Assembly: GCA_029204225.1 (NCBI GenBank)
Contig: CM055114.1
Coordinates: 10,849,634 to 10,913,633 of the forward strand
DNA length: 64,000 bases
Source of the DNA: Diphasiastrum complanatum
Taxonomy: Eukaryota; Streptophyta; Lycopodiopsida; Lycopodiales; Lycopodiaceae
Direction of reading: 5' to 3'
The notes beneath the pieces are model-generated. The model worked only from the letters and a program-made list of their open reading frames with translations, was not told the DNA's origin and did not search any database. Both the position numbers and the translations under genes were made by a program. Position 1 is the first letter of the stretch. Each line of letters begins with the position of its first letter. Below, in pieces: positions 44,219 through 56,740 of this stretch.

Positions 44219-44846
44219 TAGTTGGAGTGCGACTTTGAAATGAAATAGAATATATAATGATTGGCTATAATTCTCTGGACGACAAGCGCTCCATGCTTCA
44301 CTACAACACCTTCGGGTTGACAAGTTTTAGAAACCTGTTCTAGTATCCAGTTGTGACAAAAAAAAACTCAAAAATCCAATGACGGGTTATGTGGCTTGGC
44401 CCTACTGAAAGCCACAACAATTAATCAATCATTTAATTGATATTTTTTCTCACCCAGTTGATTGGGTTTTAGATTTATTTAGCAGTAGTGGCACTACCAA
44501 CACATGTGTTGTTCAGAAAGGTAGACATGTTGCTGCAATAGACTTAGATTCTAATTTAGTTAAAATTGTAAAAATGAGAATAAATTCTCTTTCAGTTTTG
44601 CCAGATGAATTGGTTGAGGTAGAAAAGAATTTAGATAATGAGAACTCAATAATTTCCTTGTCCAAGGAACCACAGCCTCCTACTAGTGAAAAAGTGGGTG
44701 ATAAAGAGGAGTTTGCTGATGTTCTAGTTCAAGACTACAATGTGATAATTGTCGATAAAGTTTTGGAAGAGGTGTCACTTGACTCTACAGTGGCTCCTCC
44801 AAAAAAAGTGAAGGATGTAAATAACATTCATGATTTTTGGATGTAA
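44219..44846 (+). pseudogene. Methyltransferase-type gene, 3' part, copy 2
   Basis: Close to copy 1. The first part (NEIEYI...GYNSLDDKRSMLHYN) is broken by frame changes. From about 44405 the frame is open to the stop at 44846: PQQLINHLIDIFSHPVDWVL, then DLFSSSGTTNTCVVQKGRHV, AAIDLDSNLVKIVKMRI, an acidic linker, and the conserved end DVNNIHDFW. Motif I has SSS where copy 1 has GSG. It supplies the in-frame version of the core that is frameshifted in copy 1. Confidence 0.75.
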
Positions 44847-45430
44847 TGAATTCTCTTTTATTTTAAAAAACAATTGTATTTATATTTCTTGAAACATTGT
44901 GTCATCAAAACTTTTTGATTAATTAAATGTTCTTAAACTGTTTGTACTAAAAAAATCCTAATAGTTATTGCAATTTTAATTTTGATCATGGTTATTAATG
45001 TTAAAATAAAATCATGGATTTTTTAATTTTTTAGAATATTTAAAATTGTTAATTTCATATCATTAATAAATTTTTTGGAGCCAATATTGTTAAAGATTTA
45101 GAGAGAGAGAAAGATTCTTTTCAAGGTGATTTAAATTTTTTACAAATCATGTAATCTTGATTACTATAAAATAATTTAATTTGCAATCATTTAATCTTTA
45201 AACATTCAATGACCATAAGTTAAATATTAAAAAATAAGTTAAATATTAAAAAATATAAGTTAAATTTAAAAAATATTAAATTTTAAAAAATACTGAATAA
45301 AATTTTTGGCATAATTTTAAAAATCGCAAAAAAAAAATAGAACTTTTGGTTTAAATAAACATACATAAATTTTATAGTTATTCTAATGGTTGTGTGTCTA
45401 ATGATTTTATTTTAAATAGTATTATTATTT
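44847..45430. other. AT-rich 3' flank of methyltransferase-type copy 2
   Basis: Homologous to 38068-38720 by several shared blocks. No coding motif. Confidence 0.6.
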
Positions 45431-45504
45431 AATATAAGCTAATTTGTAGCCGATCTGCACACCTATCATCGGATCTAGATCGTCGGTTGTGATGTCAGAT
45501 ATAG

Positions 45505-46110
45505 TATCAGATATAGCTTATCTTCATGTATGGATAGAATTGTGCAGCTAACTCAAACAGTGCTTTAGTTAAAGAAATTTTCACATATGTCTCTAATGAT
45601 GACATACGTATTAAATCTCATGAAAGAATAAAATCTCCTAACGACTTGCACAAATATATCATCTTCTCATCCAAGTACATTTTAAGAATTGTGCACAGCT
45701 CGAGGAGTGTTTGAGTTAGACACATTCTTTTACCTTTCTATGAAAATGAGATACGTGCTAAATCAACTCTCATTTCCATATGCAGTTATATCTAATACAC
45801 ATGAGCTTAGGCTTTGGACACATAATATGTTGGCACATAATAATCTTCAAAAATGTTGCAATCCTCATCCATGGACATATATGTGCATCTAACTCATGCA
45901 GTGCTCTAGTTAGAGCATATTCTTACTTGGCTTTCACGACAAGAATTGTCCCAAATCTCATCAAAGACTAGCATATTTTAATGGGTTACCCACATATATC
46001 AACAAAATTAAATAACATCTTCTCATCCAAATACATTTGAAGAATTGTGCACAACTCGAGCAATGTTCGAGTTAGACACATTTTTTTACCTTTCTTTCAG
46101 GATGAGATAC
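45505..46110. repeat. Diverged tandem repeat, about 150-bp units
   Basis: Four units share TCTTCTCATCCAAGTACATT, AGAATTGTGCACAGCTCGAG and TTGAGTTAGACACATTCTT, beginning near 45510, 45660, 45845 and 46017. No protein is implied. Confidence 0.7.
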
Positions 46111-48136
46111 ATGCCATTAGGGAAGTTTTGAGTTCCAAAAGCACCTTATAAGAATTCGTGCAAAGATCTCTTTTGTATTATTAGAATATGATAACACTAT
46201 TTTCAACGAGTACCTTCGACTTGCCATAACTTTTTAATCATAGCTTAGAAGTATATCATGTAACATATTATTGGAAGGCGCTTTCCAATGCACCAAACTC
46301 CGTTAGAAATAGGACTTCCCACTAAAACGTTATGCTTCGAAGGACAAAATGTTGTTTCCAACTCCAGTACATCAGCAGATATGACTTATTAAAACTGTAT
46401 GATGATGTGCTAATGTCTGTATAAAAATAGCTTACACAATTTTGGTGGTCCCGCACTATTTTATGTAGCCACTATTGTATTTCTTGACTTCTCTCTCTTT
46501 GTAAATATATACATATTAATGGCTACGAAAAATCAAAAGTATTTCTCGACCTTTTTAGCTTTTAGTCTCTCTCTCTCTCTAATCACTAATTTTGTCGCTT
46601 TTGTTGGACCTTGTTGTACCAGCCTGATCTCTAGCAGAATTTTGAAATTAATCGCAAGTCTCTCTAATTGCTATTCTCAAATCTCTCCTAGTCACAAAGT
46701 GGAGGGAAAATTATTCAACTAGATCGCTAATCTCTAGTCTAATCTATGCTCAATACACAATATTTCAAGAAATATAAATGCAATTATTTTTTAAAATAAA
46801 AGAAAATTTATTACTCCCAGAAATCAAGGTCATTTACATCTTTCTCTAACATTTATACAAAAAATATCCATTTTGACCAAAAAAATCAATACACCATGTC
46901 CAAAAAAATAAATATTTTTAATAGAACTCAAAAAATTAAAAATATTCATGTTTGACAATAAACTATTCTAAATTCCATTTGAAATCAATGGACTTTGTGC
47001 AAGAACTGACTTGCAAAATTGGATCACCAACCCAACATCTAGACATCATACAACCAAATTCTCTATACCAATACAATTTGTAGTGACATACAGTGGTAGA
47101 ATATCTCTAAGAGGACCAGAATACCCAATCAAAAAAATGTAAGGTGTTAGTTGATGTTGCAACTTTGAAAATTCTCTATATGTGAGTTAATACACAACTG
47201 AACTAGCAATAGCTATTGTCTGCACATCACAATATACGACTACAGGCTCAAAACGTGCAGGATTTGAAAGCTAGTGGCTATAAATTTGATGGTGGAAGGT
47301 GCAAATTTTAGTTTGGAAGGCTGAGAAAAGAAACCCTAGAAATTCGTGGATCGTGAAAGGCTGAGAAAGAAAATCCTAGATGCGGATCGTGGCAAAGGTT
47401 AACAGGATTCCGCAATCCACTGCAATAAGACATTTTGAATCTTTTTGGCACCAATCGCAGCTGCCAACAGGCAATACGCTGGCCTCATCCAAATCCTGGA
47501 GTTGGAAACAACATTTTGTCCCTCGAAGTAAAATTTTGGGTGGCTTTTGGTTTACGCGACATGCCAATGGCCCTTGGGGTCTGTAACCCATAAATGACAA
47601 CATGTTTGAGAGTCAAGGGCTCGTCTTCTGAATGAACCAGAAGACATTAATAGATACAACAGTTTTTGAAAGGGTACATAGTTCTATCTCACTGTCTAGT
47701 TTGAACATTGAATGCCTTTCAACCTCAGGATATCCCACATCATCGATATGCTACGCAATAACATCAGAAATCTATGTGAAATCGGCTATAAAAAATCTAC
47801 GTATTGTTAATTTTCAAAAGCGTTGTAGTGCAAGAAAGGAGCGTGCCTAAGTATGCAGATGCAAGGAGGATTTTGTTTCATCTGGTAGCCTAACCGGGCA
47901 CACACTTCTCTCTGTCCTTGCATCAAGGATTTTTGATTGTTGATCCATGGAGCTTTAACAGCTCAGACATAAGATCAAATGGGAGTGTTTACTAAGCGCT
48001 TACGAAAATTCATCACCGATGTTGCCGAATTCACTACATTCTCAGATGTGCTCAAAACATTGAAGCTTCTGTTGCGAGGAAAGTGAGTGCTAGGTGCATT
48101 AGGACAGAGCCTAAAAGTTGAAAAATCATTATATTC
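46111..48136. other. Spacer without clear gene
   Basis: About 2 kb. A 67-codon frame at 46519-46722 begins with a hydrophobic leader-like stretch but has no family motif. 47280-47400 contains two diverged copies of AAAGGCTGAGAAAGAAAxCC. 48060-48136 is the untranslated leader of the following copia gag. No LTR or tRNA-iMet primer site could be placed before gag. Confidence 0.4.
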
Positions 48137-51100
48137 ATGGCTTCCAATGGTGGGATCATGTTAGAAACTAATGATAGGTTGAGTTCATCAAACTACTCTA
48201 CTTGGAAAGTGAGGATGGAGTCCTTACTTGAGTTGAATGAACACATGGACATAGTTGCAGGAACTGAAGAGAGACCACCCACAACTCAAGAGCAACAAAG
48301 GTTTGATAAGAAGGCTAAAAGGGCTCTTCATATCATTAAAATGAATGTTGCCAATGAACTTCTCAAGGAAGTTGGTAAAAGTCAAAGTGCAAGTGAGGCA
48401 TGGAATGCCTTGAAGAAGCTCTTTGAATCAAAGTCCACGTCTAGGGTATTGACCCTAAGGAGGCAAATATTTTCTAGTAGACAAAGAGAGGGCAAAAGTG
48501 CTCATGCATTTGTCTTGAGGGTTAAGTCCTTAAGTGATGATCTAGCATGCATTGATGAAAGCATAAAGAAGGTGAAATAGTCCAGGTTATGTTGAATGGT
48601 TTGCTAGATGAACATGCTAACCTTGTGCAAAGTTTTGGCCATTCAAAGAGTCTTGCCAAGTGTGGTTGACTTGCAAGAAATCTTATTGGCTGAAGAACAT
48701 AGGTTGCAATTAAAGCTTGATGGTGTATCCTTGCAAGGTGGAGGTGAAGAGGCTTTCTTCACAAAAGACAAAGTCAAAGGCAAAGGGAAATGGTCCAAAG
48801 GTGGTAATTTGGATCATGATGATCACTCTTCCTCCTCCTCTTCTAATTCTTTTAGAAAGAAAGATAAGTCAAAGTTCAAGTGCTTTTATTGTGGGATAAA
48901 AGGTCATTTTGCAAATGAATGTCATAAGAAGCAAAGTAATGAAGGTAGCAAGCGCAAAAACTTTTGTTCTTCTAATGAGGATCTAGATTCTTGTGATTTT
49001 CTCATGATGTGTTCTTCAAGTCCAATGTCAAGTAAAAGTGACAAGGATTCATGGTGGATAGATAGTAGATCTAGTTCACACATGACTAGTCACATGGAGT
49101 TCTTTACTTCTTTGATCTTTTATGTTGGGACCAAGAAAGTGGTTCACATGCCAAATGGTGGTGAGTGTATGATCAAAGGTATTGGCTCAATTCCTATTTG
49201 CCTTTCTACTAATGGGAATGCAAGTCTTGATGGTGTTCTTTACATTCCTTCACTTTCAAGGAAGTTGCTAAGTGTTGGTCAAATGTTAAAGAAAGGGTAC
49301 AAGGCAAAGTTTGTTGGGGATGTTTGCTTCATTACTAAGGGAGATGTCTTGATTGCTAGGGGCAATAGACAAGGTAGACTTTACAAGCTTGATGCATTTG
49401 TTATGTCTAACAAGAGGAATGAAATGGATGTTGGTGGTTCTCTCAACTTTCAAAAGTCAATTCCTAGCATCAATGATTGGTAGATCTTATGCAAAGTCTA
49501 AAGAGCTTCCTTATGCTAGATCTAGGTTGAGATCTAATGAGCTTCTTGGAGATAGTTATTGTTGTGCTAACTTGGCAACTTTTGGTGAACCTATGATCAA
49601 TGTTTTGGATCCATTGGATCTTGAAGATGGACTAGGGCTACCTACTAGTCAAATGGAGTCATGTGGTGCTAAATTAGTATCATGTTTGAACTCTTCTACT
49701 CATAGATCTCCAAGTCTTGGTGGTTGTTCAATGGAACTACATAGAAAGTGCAAAAATGGAAAAGGTAAGAAGAGAGCTAACTTCATCAATGGAGATGATG
49801 AAAACTCTTCTTTGGAAATGCTTGTTGCTGATGACTTATTTACTCATTTGGAAAAAGATGGTGCTTTGAGCATGTTCGAAGAAAAAGGTTCTTTTTAATC
49901 TTCATGTGATGAGTCCAAGAAAGTCATTTGTGCAACAAGTGGTGTCACATGTATTCATAAAGAAAGTAGATCAGAAGGTTCTATCATGAGACTCGGTGAG
50001 GAAGATCTCAAGTCAAAAGGGAGAGATGAATGTGAAGTGTTCAAAGTAGGATGTACTTTGAATGATGCTTTTGTGAATGATAGTGACGGTTCATTATCAT
50101 CTATATCAGTCCAGGTTTGACAGAAAAAAGTACTTCAATTATTCTTATGTTGAAGGTACTATGTATTCTTTTCATGGCTTCTAATGTTCAAGATTCTTCC
50201 ATTTCTTATGATGCAACTATCAAGAGAGAGATTGATAACTTTTGTGGTGTGATCATTAAGAGGGAGTCTTGTGAAGGAAAGGGCAAAGGAAGAGTGACTC
50301 TTGGGAAGATCCAAGGAATGGATCTTACATCTATTCATCAACTCAAGGATGCTATGATTGTGGTGGAGTGTTCATGCATGATCAAGATGGCAAAAGGTTG
50401 GATGAAGAAGATTACATGGAGCAACTCAAGTGGCAAATTATTCAAGGCAAGAAAGATCTCATTGGTGAGCCCATTGAGGTTTGGTTTGAACTCAAATGGG
50501 CTGGTTTGATTAGGTTTGATACTCAACTTCATCTACTCTACTTCATGTTGGATAGAATTGTAGAAATCTATCTTTGGTTTATGATGGTGACATTGTTTTC
50601 ACTAACTATAGTGAAAGGTTAGAATCAAGCAATGATGAGATCTTGTGGGAGTATCTTCAGAGGTTCAGATCTGAAGATGTTTATAAATGCAAAGTCCTTG
50701 GGGGAAGATCAAGATGTTGATCTTGAATTGCTTCATCAACACCAAGAGGCAAGTAGCAATTGGAAGCTAGTCAAAAGCATCGAAGGGGAGCCACATGGGC
50801 AAAGCATGTTGGATCTATTTTTACATGTTCTTGAAGGTTCAAGTAAGGTTTTTGGAGCAGCAAGGAAGTTTCCTTTTACTCTACCTTACTTGTTTAATCT
50901 CATGTATGAACATTGTCATGTCAATGTGTTGGAATTGTCAAAATTCAATGAAACTAGTTCCATAGTTTTACATCCTTTGGATATTGGAGATGGAATAGTT
51001 ATCATTGCTGGTTTTTATGATCAAGTACATGCATTCATTCAAATCTTGAAAGATATTGAAGTGGTCAAAATGTTTACTTTTGAGCAAAGTTCAAGATCTA

Positions 51101-51424
51101 GCATACTAGTGTTGGCAAATTGGCAAATTGTTGACAATGTAGGATCAAGGGTTGTATGCAAATCTTGTGGAGATACTTCAAGTATTTCAAGTTCAGGTTT
51201 TGCTCATTCAAATGGAGCAGAGAACACATCATTTTGGCATTCATTCACTCAAGGTCTTTCATGGATTGGAGATTTACAAAGGCAAGGTGGTGATGGAGTT
51301 GTGGGGTCTGAAGGGGAGTAGTCTGACCTAATGGAGAAGCATTACCTAACAAAGTATACGAAGAATAGGTGTACTATGGGGCATTCAGTCCCAAGGAAGA
51401 AATGTGAGGAGTGAAAGTGGGAGT
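48137..51424 (+). mobile_element. Copia element G: gag-protease with non-pol cargo (non-autonomous)
   Basis: Gag starts at 48137 (SNYSTWKVRMESLLELNEHM, AKRALHIIKMNVANELLKEV, a UBN2 capsid). One frameshift near 48570 leads to ANLVQSFGHSKSL. The zinc knuckle CFYCGIKGHFANEC lies near 48880, and a protease-like WWIDSRSSSHMTSHMEFFTS has the catalytic DSG changed to DSR. DGVLYIPSLSRKLLSVGQML follows. Then, instead of integrase and RT, there are 1.9 kb of unrecognised frames, with stops at 49483, 49898 and 50509. The last is a 229-residue ORF (50632-51321, HVNVLELSKFNETSSIVLHP). A polypurine tract GTGAAAGTGGGAG ends at 51424, directly before TGTTGGGAAT. Confidence 0.8.
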
Positions 51425-51693
51425 GTTGGGAATATTGGGTGGAAGAGATACAGGACTCGTAGTATCATGTGCCCTACGTACTGCCTCCTAGGTCAAAGTC
51501 TCTCGAAGTAAGGGTGCCCGATGAGAAGATGTGTTGTGCGAACATGGGACTCATGACCCATCAAGCAGATCATCATCATCGTCACAACCTCCACATCAAG
51601 ATACACCGAGGTGGCTCCTCCTCATGTCCCGAGAGTGTCAGGAAGGAGCACTGGCAGTAGTGGCATGGGTATGGGAGGGAACCTCCCCGTAGG
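51425..51693 (+). repeat. Start of copia G 3' LTR, interrupted by TRIM-B
   Basis: TGTTGGGAAT follows the polypurine tract. The LTR would continue beyond TRIM-B from 52360, but its end is not clear. Confidence 0.5.
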
Positions 51694-52354
51694 TGTTAGG
51701 AGGTTTGGGAGCCTTAAGATGCAACATATATGGAATGGCTTACACACCCTCAACACTATATGGTTTTGAGATTAGTGGTTTTGAAGTATGTGTTGTATCC
51801 CAAAGGTCTCACGTTCCAATCCCACCCCTAACACCTTTGGTTCCGTTTCCTTTTTACCTACGTTGCTTGGCCTACACAACTCCGTTTAAGCCGAAATCAG
51901 TTTCAACTTGTAGACCTTGCCATCCTAGACTACATGGACATTGTACAGACGGTATGGAATGTCGTATCGATGAATTGTACGGACTGTACGGACGATTGTA
52001 TGGACTCAAAAAAAAAAAAACTCACCCAAAAAGGTTGTTGATCCCATTCAAGAACATTCGAAACTGGGAAGCCCTCTATAGATATCCCCCTTGGGAAGCC
52101 ACTAAAAAGAGTTGAGCCAGCCCCATGAGAGAATGAAATCCAGAGAAGTGCGATAGAACCGATGAAAGATGGTCGCTTGGTAGAACTCGCTTCTTCACGG
52201 AAGGGGAATAGTAGTGTTAGGGGGTTTGGGAGCCTTAAGATCCAACATATATGGAATGGCTTACACACTCTCATCACCATATGGTTTTGAGCTTAGTGGT
52301 TATGAAGTATGTGTTGTATCCCAAAGGTCTCAAGTTCCAATCCCATCCCTAACA
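51694..52354 (+). mobile_element. TRIM-B: complete 661-bp miniature LTR retrotransposon
   Basis: Two 140-bp LTRs (51694-51833 and 52215-52354) each start TGTTAGG and end CCTAACA; I count about ten differences between them. A perfect 5-bp duplication GTAGG lies at 51689-51693 and 52355-52359. The 381-bp interior ends in a purine-rich GGAAGGGGAATAGTAG before the second LTR. The bases after the first LTR (CCTTTGGTTCCG) are not the usual iMet primer site. The interior includes no retrotransposon protein; a 116-codon minus frame inside may be captured foreign sequence. Confidence 0.88.
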
Positions 52355-52359
52355 GTAGG

Positions 52360-52691
52360 CATCCTTACTGGGAAGAGGAAACATGTCGGTTGTAGGGGTG
52401 AGGAGTTGACTGAATCTCGCCGAAGGACAATTGGTAGTCAACTAGTCTACTGGAGCTATGAGCCTCTCGTCAAATCCTCCACCACTCCAACAGTCTATCC
52501 CGCTGCGAGGAAGGCAACTGCTCAAGTAGATGGCTAAGGATTCCTCGGTCATGGAGGAAAAGTGGGATGACCTGCGACTATGGCTTGATTTATGGCTAGG
52601 GGATGTATTGCGAGACATAATGGGCAGAATAGGAAGAGAGAAAGATACTGCATCAACCAATGAGCATCTAGGAAATAGTCAAAAAGAATAA

Positions 52692-52694
<3 letters not shown>
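52360..52694. other. Presumed continuation of copia G LTR or flank
   Basis: No coding motif. It resumes the sequence interrupted by TRIM-B. Confidence 0.35.

Positions 52695-52778
<84 letters not shown>
52695..52778. repeat. (CT)n microsatellite, about 42 units
   Basis: The longest perfect simple repeat in the window. Confidence 0.95.
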
Positions 52779-52782
<4 letters not shown>

Positions 52783-53315
52783 CATGACATGCACTAGAAA
52801 CTAACCTATTAAAAAGAAAGTGTCAAGACTTGTGTGATAATGAGAATGATTTATGATTACAGATGATTAAATTCACTTGCATTGATTTTTTAACATTACA
52901 TTCATAGCAATACTTCTCCGTATATTCACTCGTAGCTACTACGATGTCAATACCAATACATAGATTGTTTGTTCACTAACAATTCAACTTCAAACATTAA
53001 TGGGGTTTGCAACTTCCATAAAAGCGTATGAAGAATGAAAGGTGCATTTATAAATGGTTGGAATATTAATGATGTCCAAATTAAATCCCTTTGAGGACTA
53101 CACTTTAATAGGGGTTCATTGGCCCTACAAGTGACTTGTATGCAACGACTGAGTATTTATTCTGTGATGTCACCAAAGAGGACCACGGTAAGGTCAACAA
53201 AATGGTGTCTAAGCCATTAGCAGTCCTTGAATCCAATGGTTCAAAAAATCGAAGAGAAAATGATCCTGCTACTTCGACCTCAATAAATCTAAGTGGTTGT
53301 TTGTAGCTCATCTAC

Positions 53316-53385
53316 ATTCAAACAAGTGTCAAAGTTTGATAGAGGAAGTTGTCATTGTTTGTCAAACATTGACACTTGTTTGAAT
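53316..53385. repeat. Inverted repeat, 24-bp arms with one mismatch
   Basis: ATTCAAACAAGTGTCAAAGT and its extension pair with the complementary sequence at 53362-53385 across a 22-nt loop. It could be a MITE remnant or a hairpin RNA source. Confidence 0.75.
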
Positions 53386-54675
53386 CTATACGAGCAACAT
53401 GTTGCAATCATTTAGATTTAGTAAGTTCAAAGTACCAACAGCTTTTCGCCCTTAGAAGTTAACGTTGTGAACCATCAAGTTCAAGGATGCCAATGACCTA
53501 CACACCATCAGTCTCTTTGGTGGTCTCTTAGGTGGCATCATATCTAGAAGAAACACCCAATCGACAAAGACAACTTGATTCCAGTGCCAGTGTGCCCCCT
53601 TTTGCATTCTCAATGGATTTGGTTCATCATTAATATTCCAAAAATTCATTGCATGGTTTAGGGTTTCCTCATGGTATAGTTTTTTATTTTCTTTTCTATG
53701 GGTTTATCAAAGTTTAGGGCTCCTTATTGTTGTTTAAAGTTTAGGGTTTATTGATATTCATAGATGAAAATGTATCTATATACTGGTATTGTCCTTGTAG
53801 CTATGACTCAGTATCTCTCTCTCTCTCACAAACAAGCATGCACACACACACACACACAAAAAAAAAAAGAGAGAATATTATCGAGTGCTAATCAAAACTC
53901 CCCACCCATACGATTATATATCCTATCCCTATTGGAGGGTTTGCGGATCCCAAGACAACCTTAACCCTAGTTAATAAGTGAGAGGGATTCGGCACCCTGC
54001 ATGTGTAAGTCCAACCTGATGATCACATGGTTATTTGATTGATTAGTTAAAAGTTAATAAAGGACTTTAGGCCTTTTTGCGGGACTTTTAATGTCGCAGG
54101 GCCTAAATGTCAAGTTAGTGAATAAAGTTGGGTTTCCCTCCAATTTTGATGGTTCCCACATTTTTTTTAAATTTGAATAAAAGGAGAGGCAAGACTGGAC
54201 CAATAGGATTCAGAGGCCAGGGTCCTCCTCTCTACTATAAAAAGAGACCAACTTGAGTTGCTCCTGATGTTCATTTTCTCATTTCAATAAAGCAGATTGG
54301 TTCTCTTTAGACATGGATTGATGAATGTCCTTGCTCTTCCTCTCTTTTCCTCCATTTCTCATGCTTTCTTTGGTATTTGCTAATTGTTGGATTTGATTAT
54401 TATTGGGATTGCTATTTCTTATGCTTTGGTGAGAGAGAAGAGTAAGTTTCTATCATTGTTGTGGATTTAGGGTTAATGGAAGTAGGGTTAATGGATGTAG
54501 TGTTAATGCTTAGTGTTAATGGATGTCGTGTTAAATCCTCCATTGATGTTGAAATTTGAACTATACTATCGCTCTCATGGGAACAAACCTACTCGTGACA
54601 ACTAACTCCGTCTCTTTGATGCTAGATTGACTAGATCTTGGATTCAGGTTAGGCAAGGAAAGAAACCCACTACAA
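53386..54675. other. Decayed LTR-type DNA, no gene
   Basis: 53829-53935 (CA repeat, poly-A, then GTGCTAATCAAAACTCCC) matches 55352-55440. 53935-54015 matches the end of the LTR at 25339-25622 in reverse. CTATAAAAAGAG near 54236 is TATA-like. 54455-54540 repeats GGTTAATGGATGTAGTGTTA. Confidence 0.5.
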
Positions 54676-55640
54676 TCCCAGAATGTCACCACATGCTCCA
54701 TCCCTAGACATTTGGTTTTTCTTGTGGAACTTCCAACAAGAAACATTTGAACCACGCCTTTAACGCAAGAAAACAAGGGCTACACACCTTCCTAGAATTG
54801 GAAGTGTTGATTACCTTTAACTCTTTCATGATCTCTCTCTCATTTCTTTTCATTTCTCATTCTCTATGATCTCTAGATATATACTCTACAAAACAATATA
54901 TAAAAGCACTCAAAATTGCAAGTTCAACGAAAAAAACAACTCAAAATTAAAACTAAAAAAGCAACTCAAAATTGCAAGTTCAAAAAAAAAAATTTCAAAA
55001 ATGATACTGCAGATTCTCCGAAAAGACGCTGGTACATTGTTTGGAACAAATCCGCCTATTTCAAGGTCAATTTTGACCCCTAGATTGTTCACTCTTGGAG
55101 AAAATTTTTACACTCACTCTTTTTACACTAACTCTCTCTCTCTCTCTCTCTCTCTTCTTATAAGCAACATCAAATCTTGTAAGTCTGAAATCTGACTAAA
55201 GCATACCTAACAACATGAAGCACAAAGTAGTAAGCATAAAACATAAAATAATGGCATCATACTTAACTAATTACCATAAAACTTTGATCTTTGAGGACAA
55301 GAGCATGAAACATAAACTAATATATTACACAAAGCGTAGACTAGTAGCATGAAACACACACACACACACACACAAAAAAAAAAGAGAACATTATAGAATG
55401 CTAATCAAAACTCCCAGACCATACGATTATATCATATTCCATAATGTCACCACATGATCCCTCCCTGCGGCGTTTGGTTTTTTTGTGGAACTTTCAACAA
55501 GAAACAACTGAACCCCACCTTTATAATGCAAGATACACACCTTTTTGGAATTGGGAGTGTTGATTACCTTTAACTCTTTCATGATCTCTCTCTCTCTCTC
55601 TCTCTCATTTCCTTTCTTCTCATTCTCTATCTCTAGATAT
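54676..55640. repeat. Pair of roughly 200-bp direct repeats
   Basis: 54680-54850 and 55440-55600 share AATGTCACCACATG, GGTTTTTCTTGTGGAACTT and TGTTGATTACCTTTAACTCT, followed in each case by CATGATCTCTCTC. CT microsatellites lie at 55131-55154 and 55587-55608. Confidence 0.7.
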
Positions 55641-55699
55641 ATATTCTACAAGACACTATATACAAGCACTCAAAATTGCAAGTTCAACATGAAGAGCAA

Positions 55700-56386
55700 C
55701 TAATACTACAGAAACGCATACATTCTGAGATGAACCTAAACGTAATAAAAGATAGTATTGATTTAGTATGAAAGCGAAACAGAAGTAAATGAGTACAATA
55801 AGTTGCGGATCGAAGCCGCATACTCTAAGCTATCTATGAGAGGCTAAAATGAAAGTCTGAATTAAGCGCAATGTTGATAAGCAGTAAGCTTAATAGCAAT
55901 CTCTAAACAACTCTAAGAAGTGAGCTAGAATTCTCAGGAGTTTTCAAGCTCGCAGGCTTGAGAAAGAGAGAGCCAACTATTCAATACTTGTTGATCTATT
56001 GACCAAAGTTTACTTAAAACTATAGGAATATGGGTAGCTTTATATACTAAGAAAAATGCGGCAACATCCAATAGTAGGACAACTAATTAGGTCGTCAATC
56101 ACAATGGATAGTGAGCTAGCACTCATCCAAAGTGAGCCGGCATCCGTCCAGTTGAATCTTCCCGAAAATTTTGTGTCTTCAATTAATGCGAATTTGGAAT
56201 TGTCTTTGCCTTGATAAAATATTTGTTGAACTATGCTCGAACATTTATAAGTCGAATCCACCTATGAGTGGTTCTCGAGCAGTTATGTAGACTGTGTAGA
56301 AACACAATAAAAACAGTAGTTCTGGATAATGAGTTGGACGAAGATGAAAATGTCGACTAGTCGATTAGTAGGAGAATAATCTGACA
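55700..56386 (-). repeat. Copia 3' LTR (minus strand), far end uncertain
   Basis: On the minus strand the LTR starts TGTCAGATTATTCTCC at 56386, directly after the polypurine tract TTAAGGGGGAG. A TATA-like TAGTATATAAAGC lies at about 56050-56036. The end near 55700 is only estimated. Confidence 0.6.
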
Positions 56387-56740
56387 CTCCCCCTTAATCT
56401 GAATCCATGAATGCCTTGACTTTTAAACTTAGTTCTGCACAAAACTTTCTATGTGCATCCAAGCTTAATGCTTTAGTAAAAATATTTGCCGTCATATCTT
56501 GCGTTCGATAGTACTCTTTTGTCGAGAACTTTGCTTCTGACATAGTGATACTTGAGTTCAATGTGCTTACTTTTAGAATGAAATCTAGGGTTGGCTGATA
56601 AGGCAATAGCATTTTGATTATCACAAAATATAATGGATTAAATGCAAAAATGTTTGGAAGCCACTTGATTAAGATTTTGGTATAAACCCTCAAGAGCAAC
56701 TTCAGATAACAGTGAAAAGAAATGACAACATTCTTGCAAT
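56387..56740 (-). pseudogene. Copia RNase H C-terminus
   Basis: The minus strand reads [20 protein letters not shown] then [20 protein letters not shown] and, after a frame change, [20 protein letters not shown] before the stop and polypurine tract. This is the standard copia RNase H ending. Confidence 0.85.

Noticed and set aside
46519-46722. 67-codon frame with a hydrophobic leader, like a small secreted protein.
   Set aside because: No mature-domain motif, CT-repeat-derived Leu/Ser residues and no homologue known to me; left as spacer.
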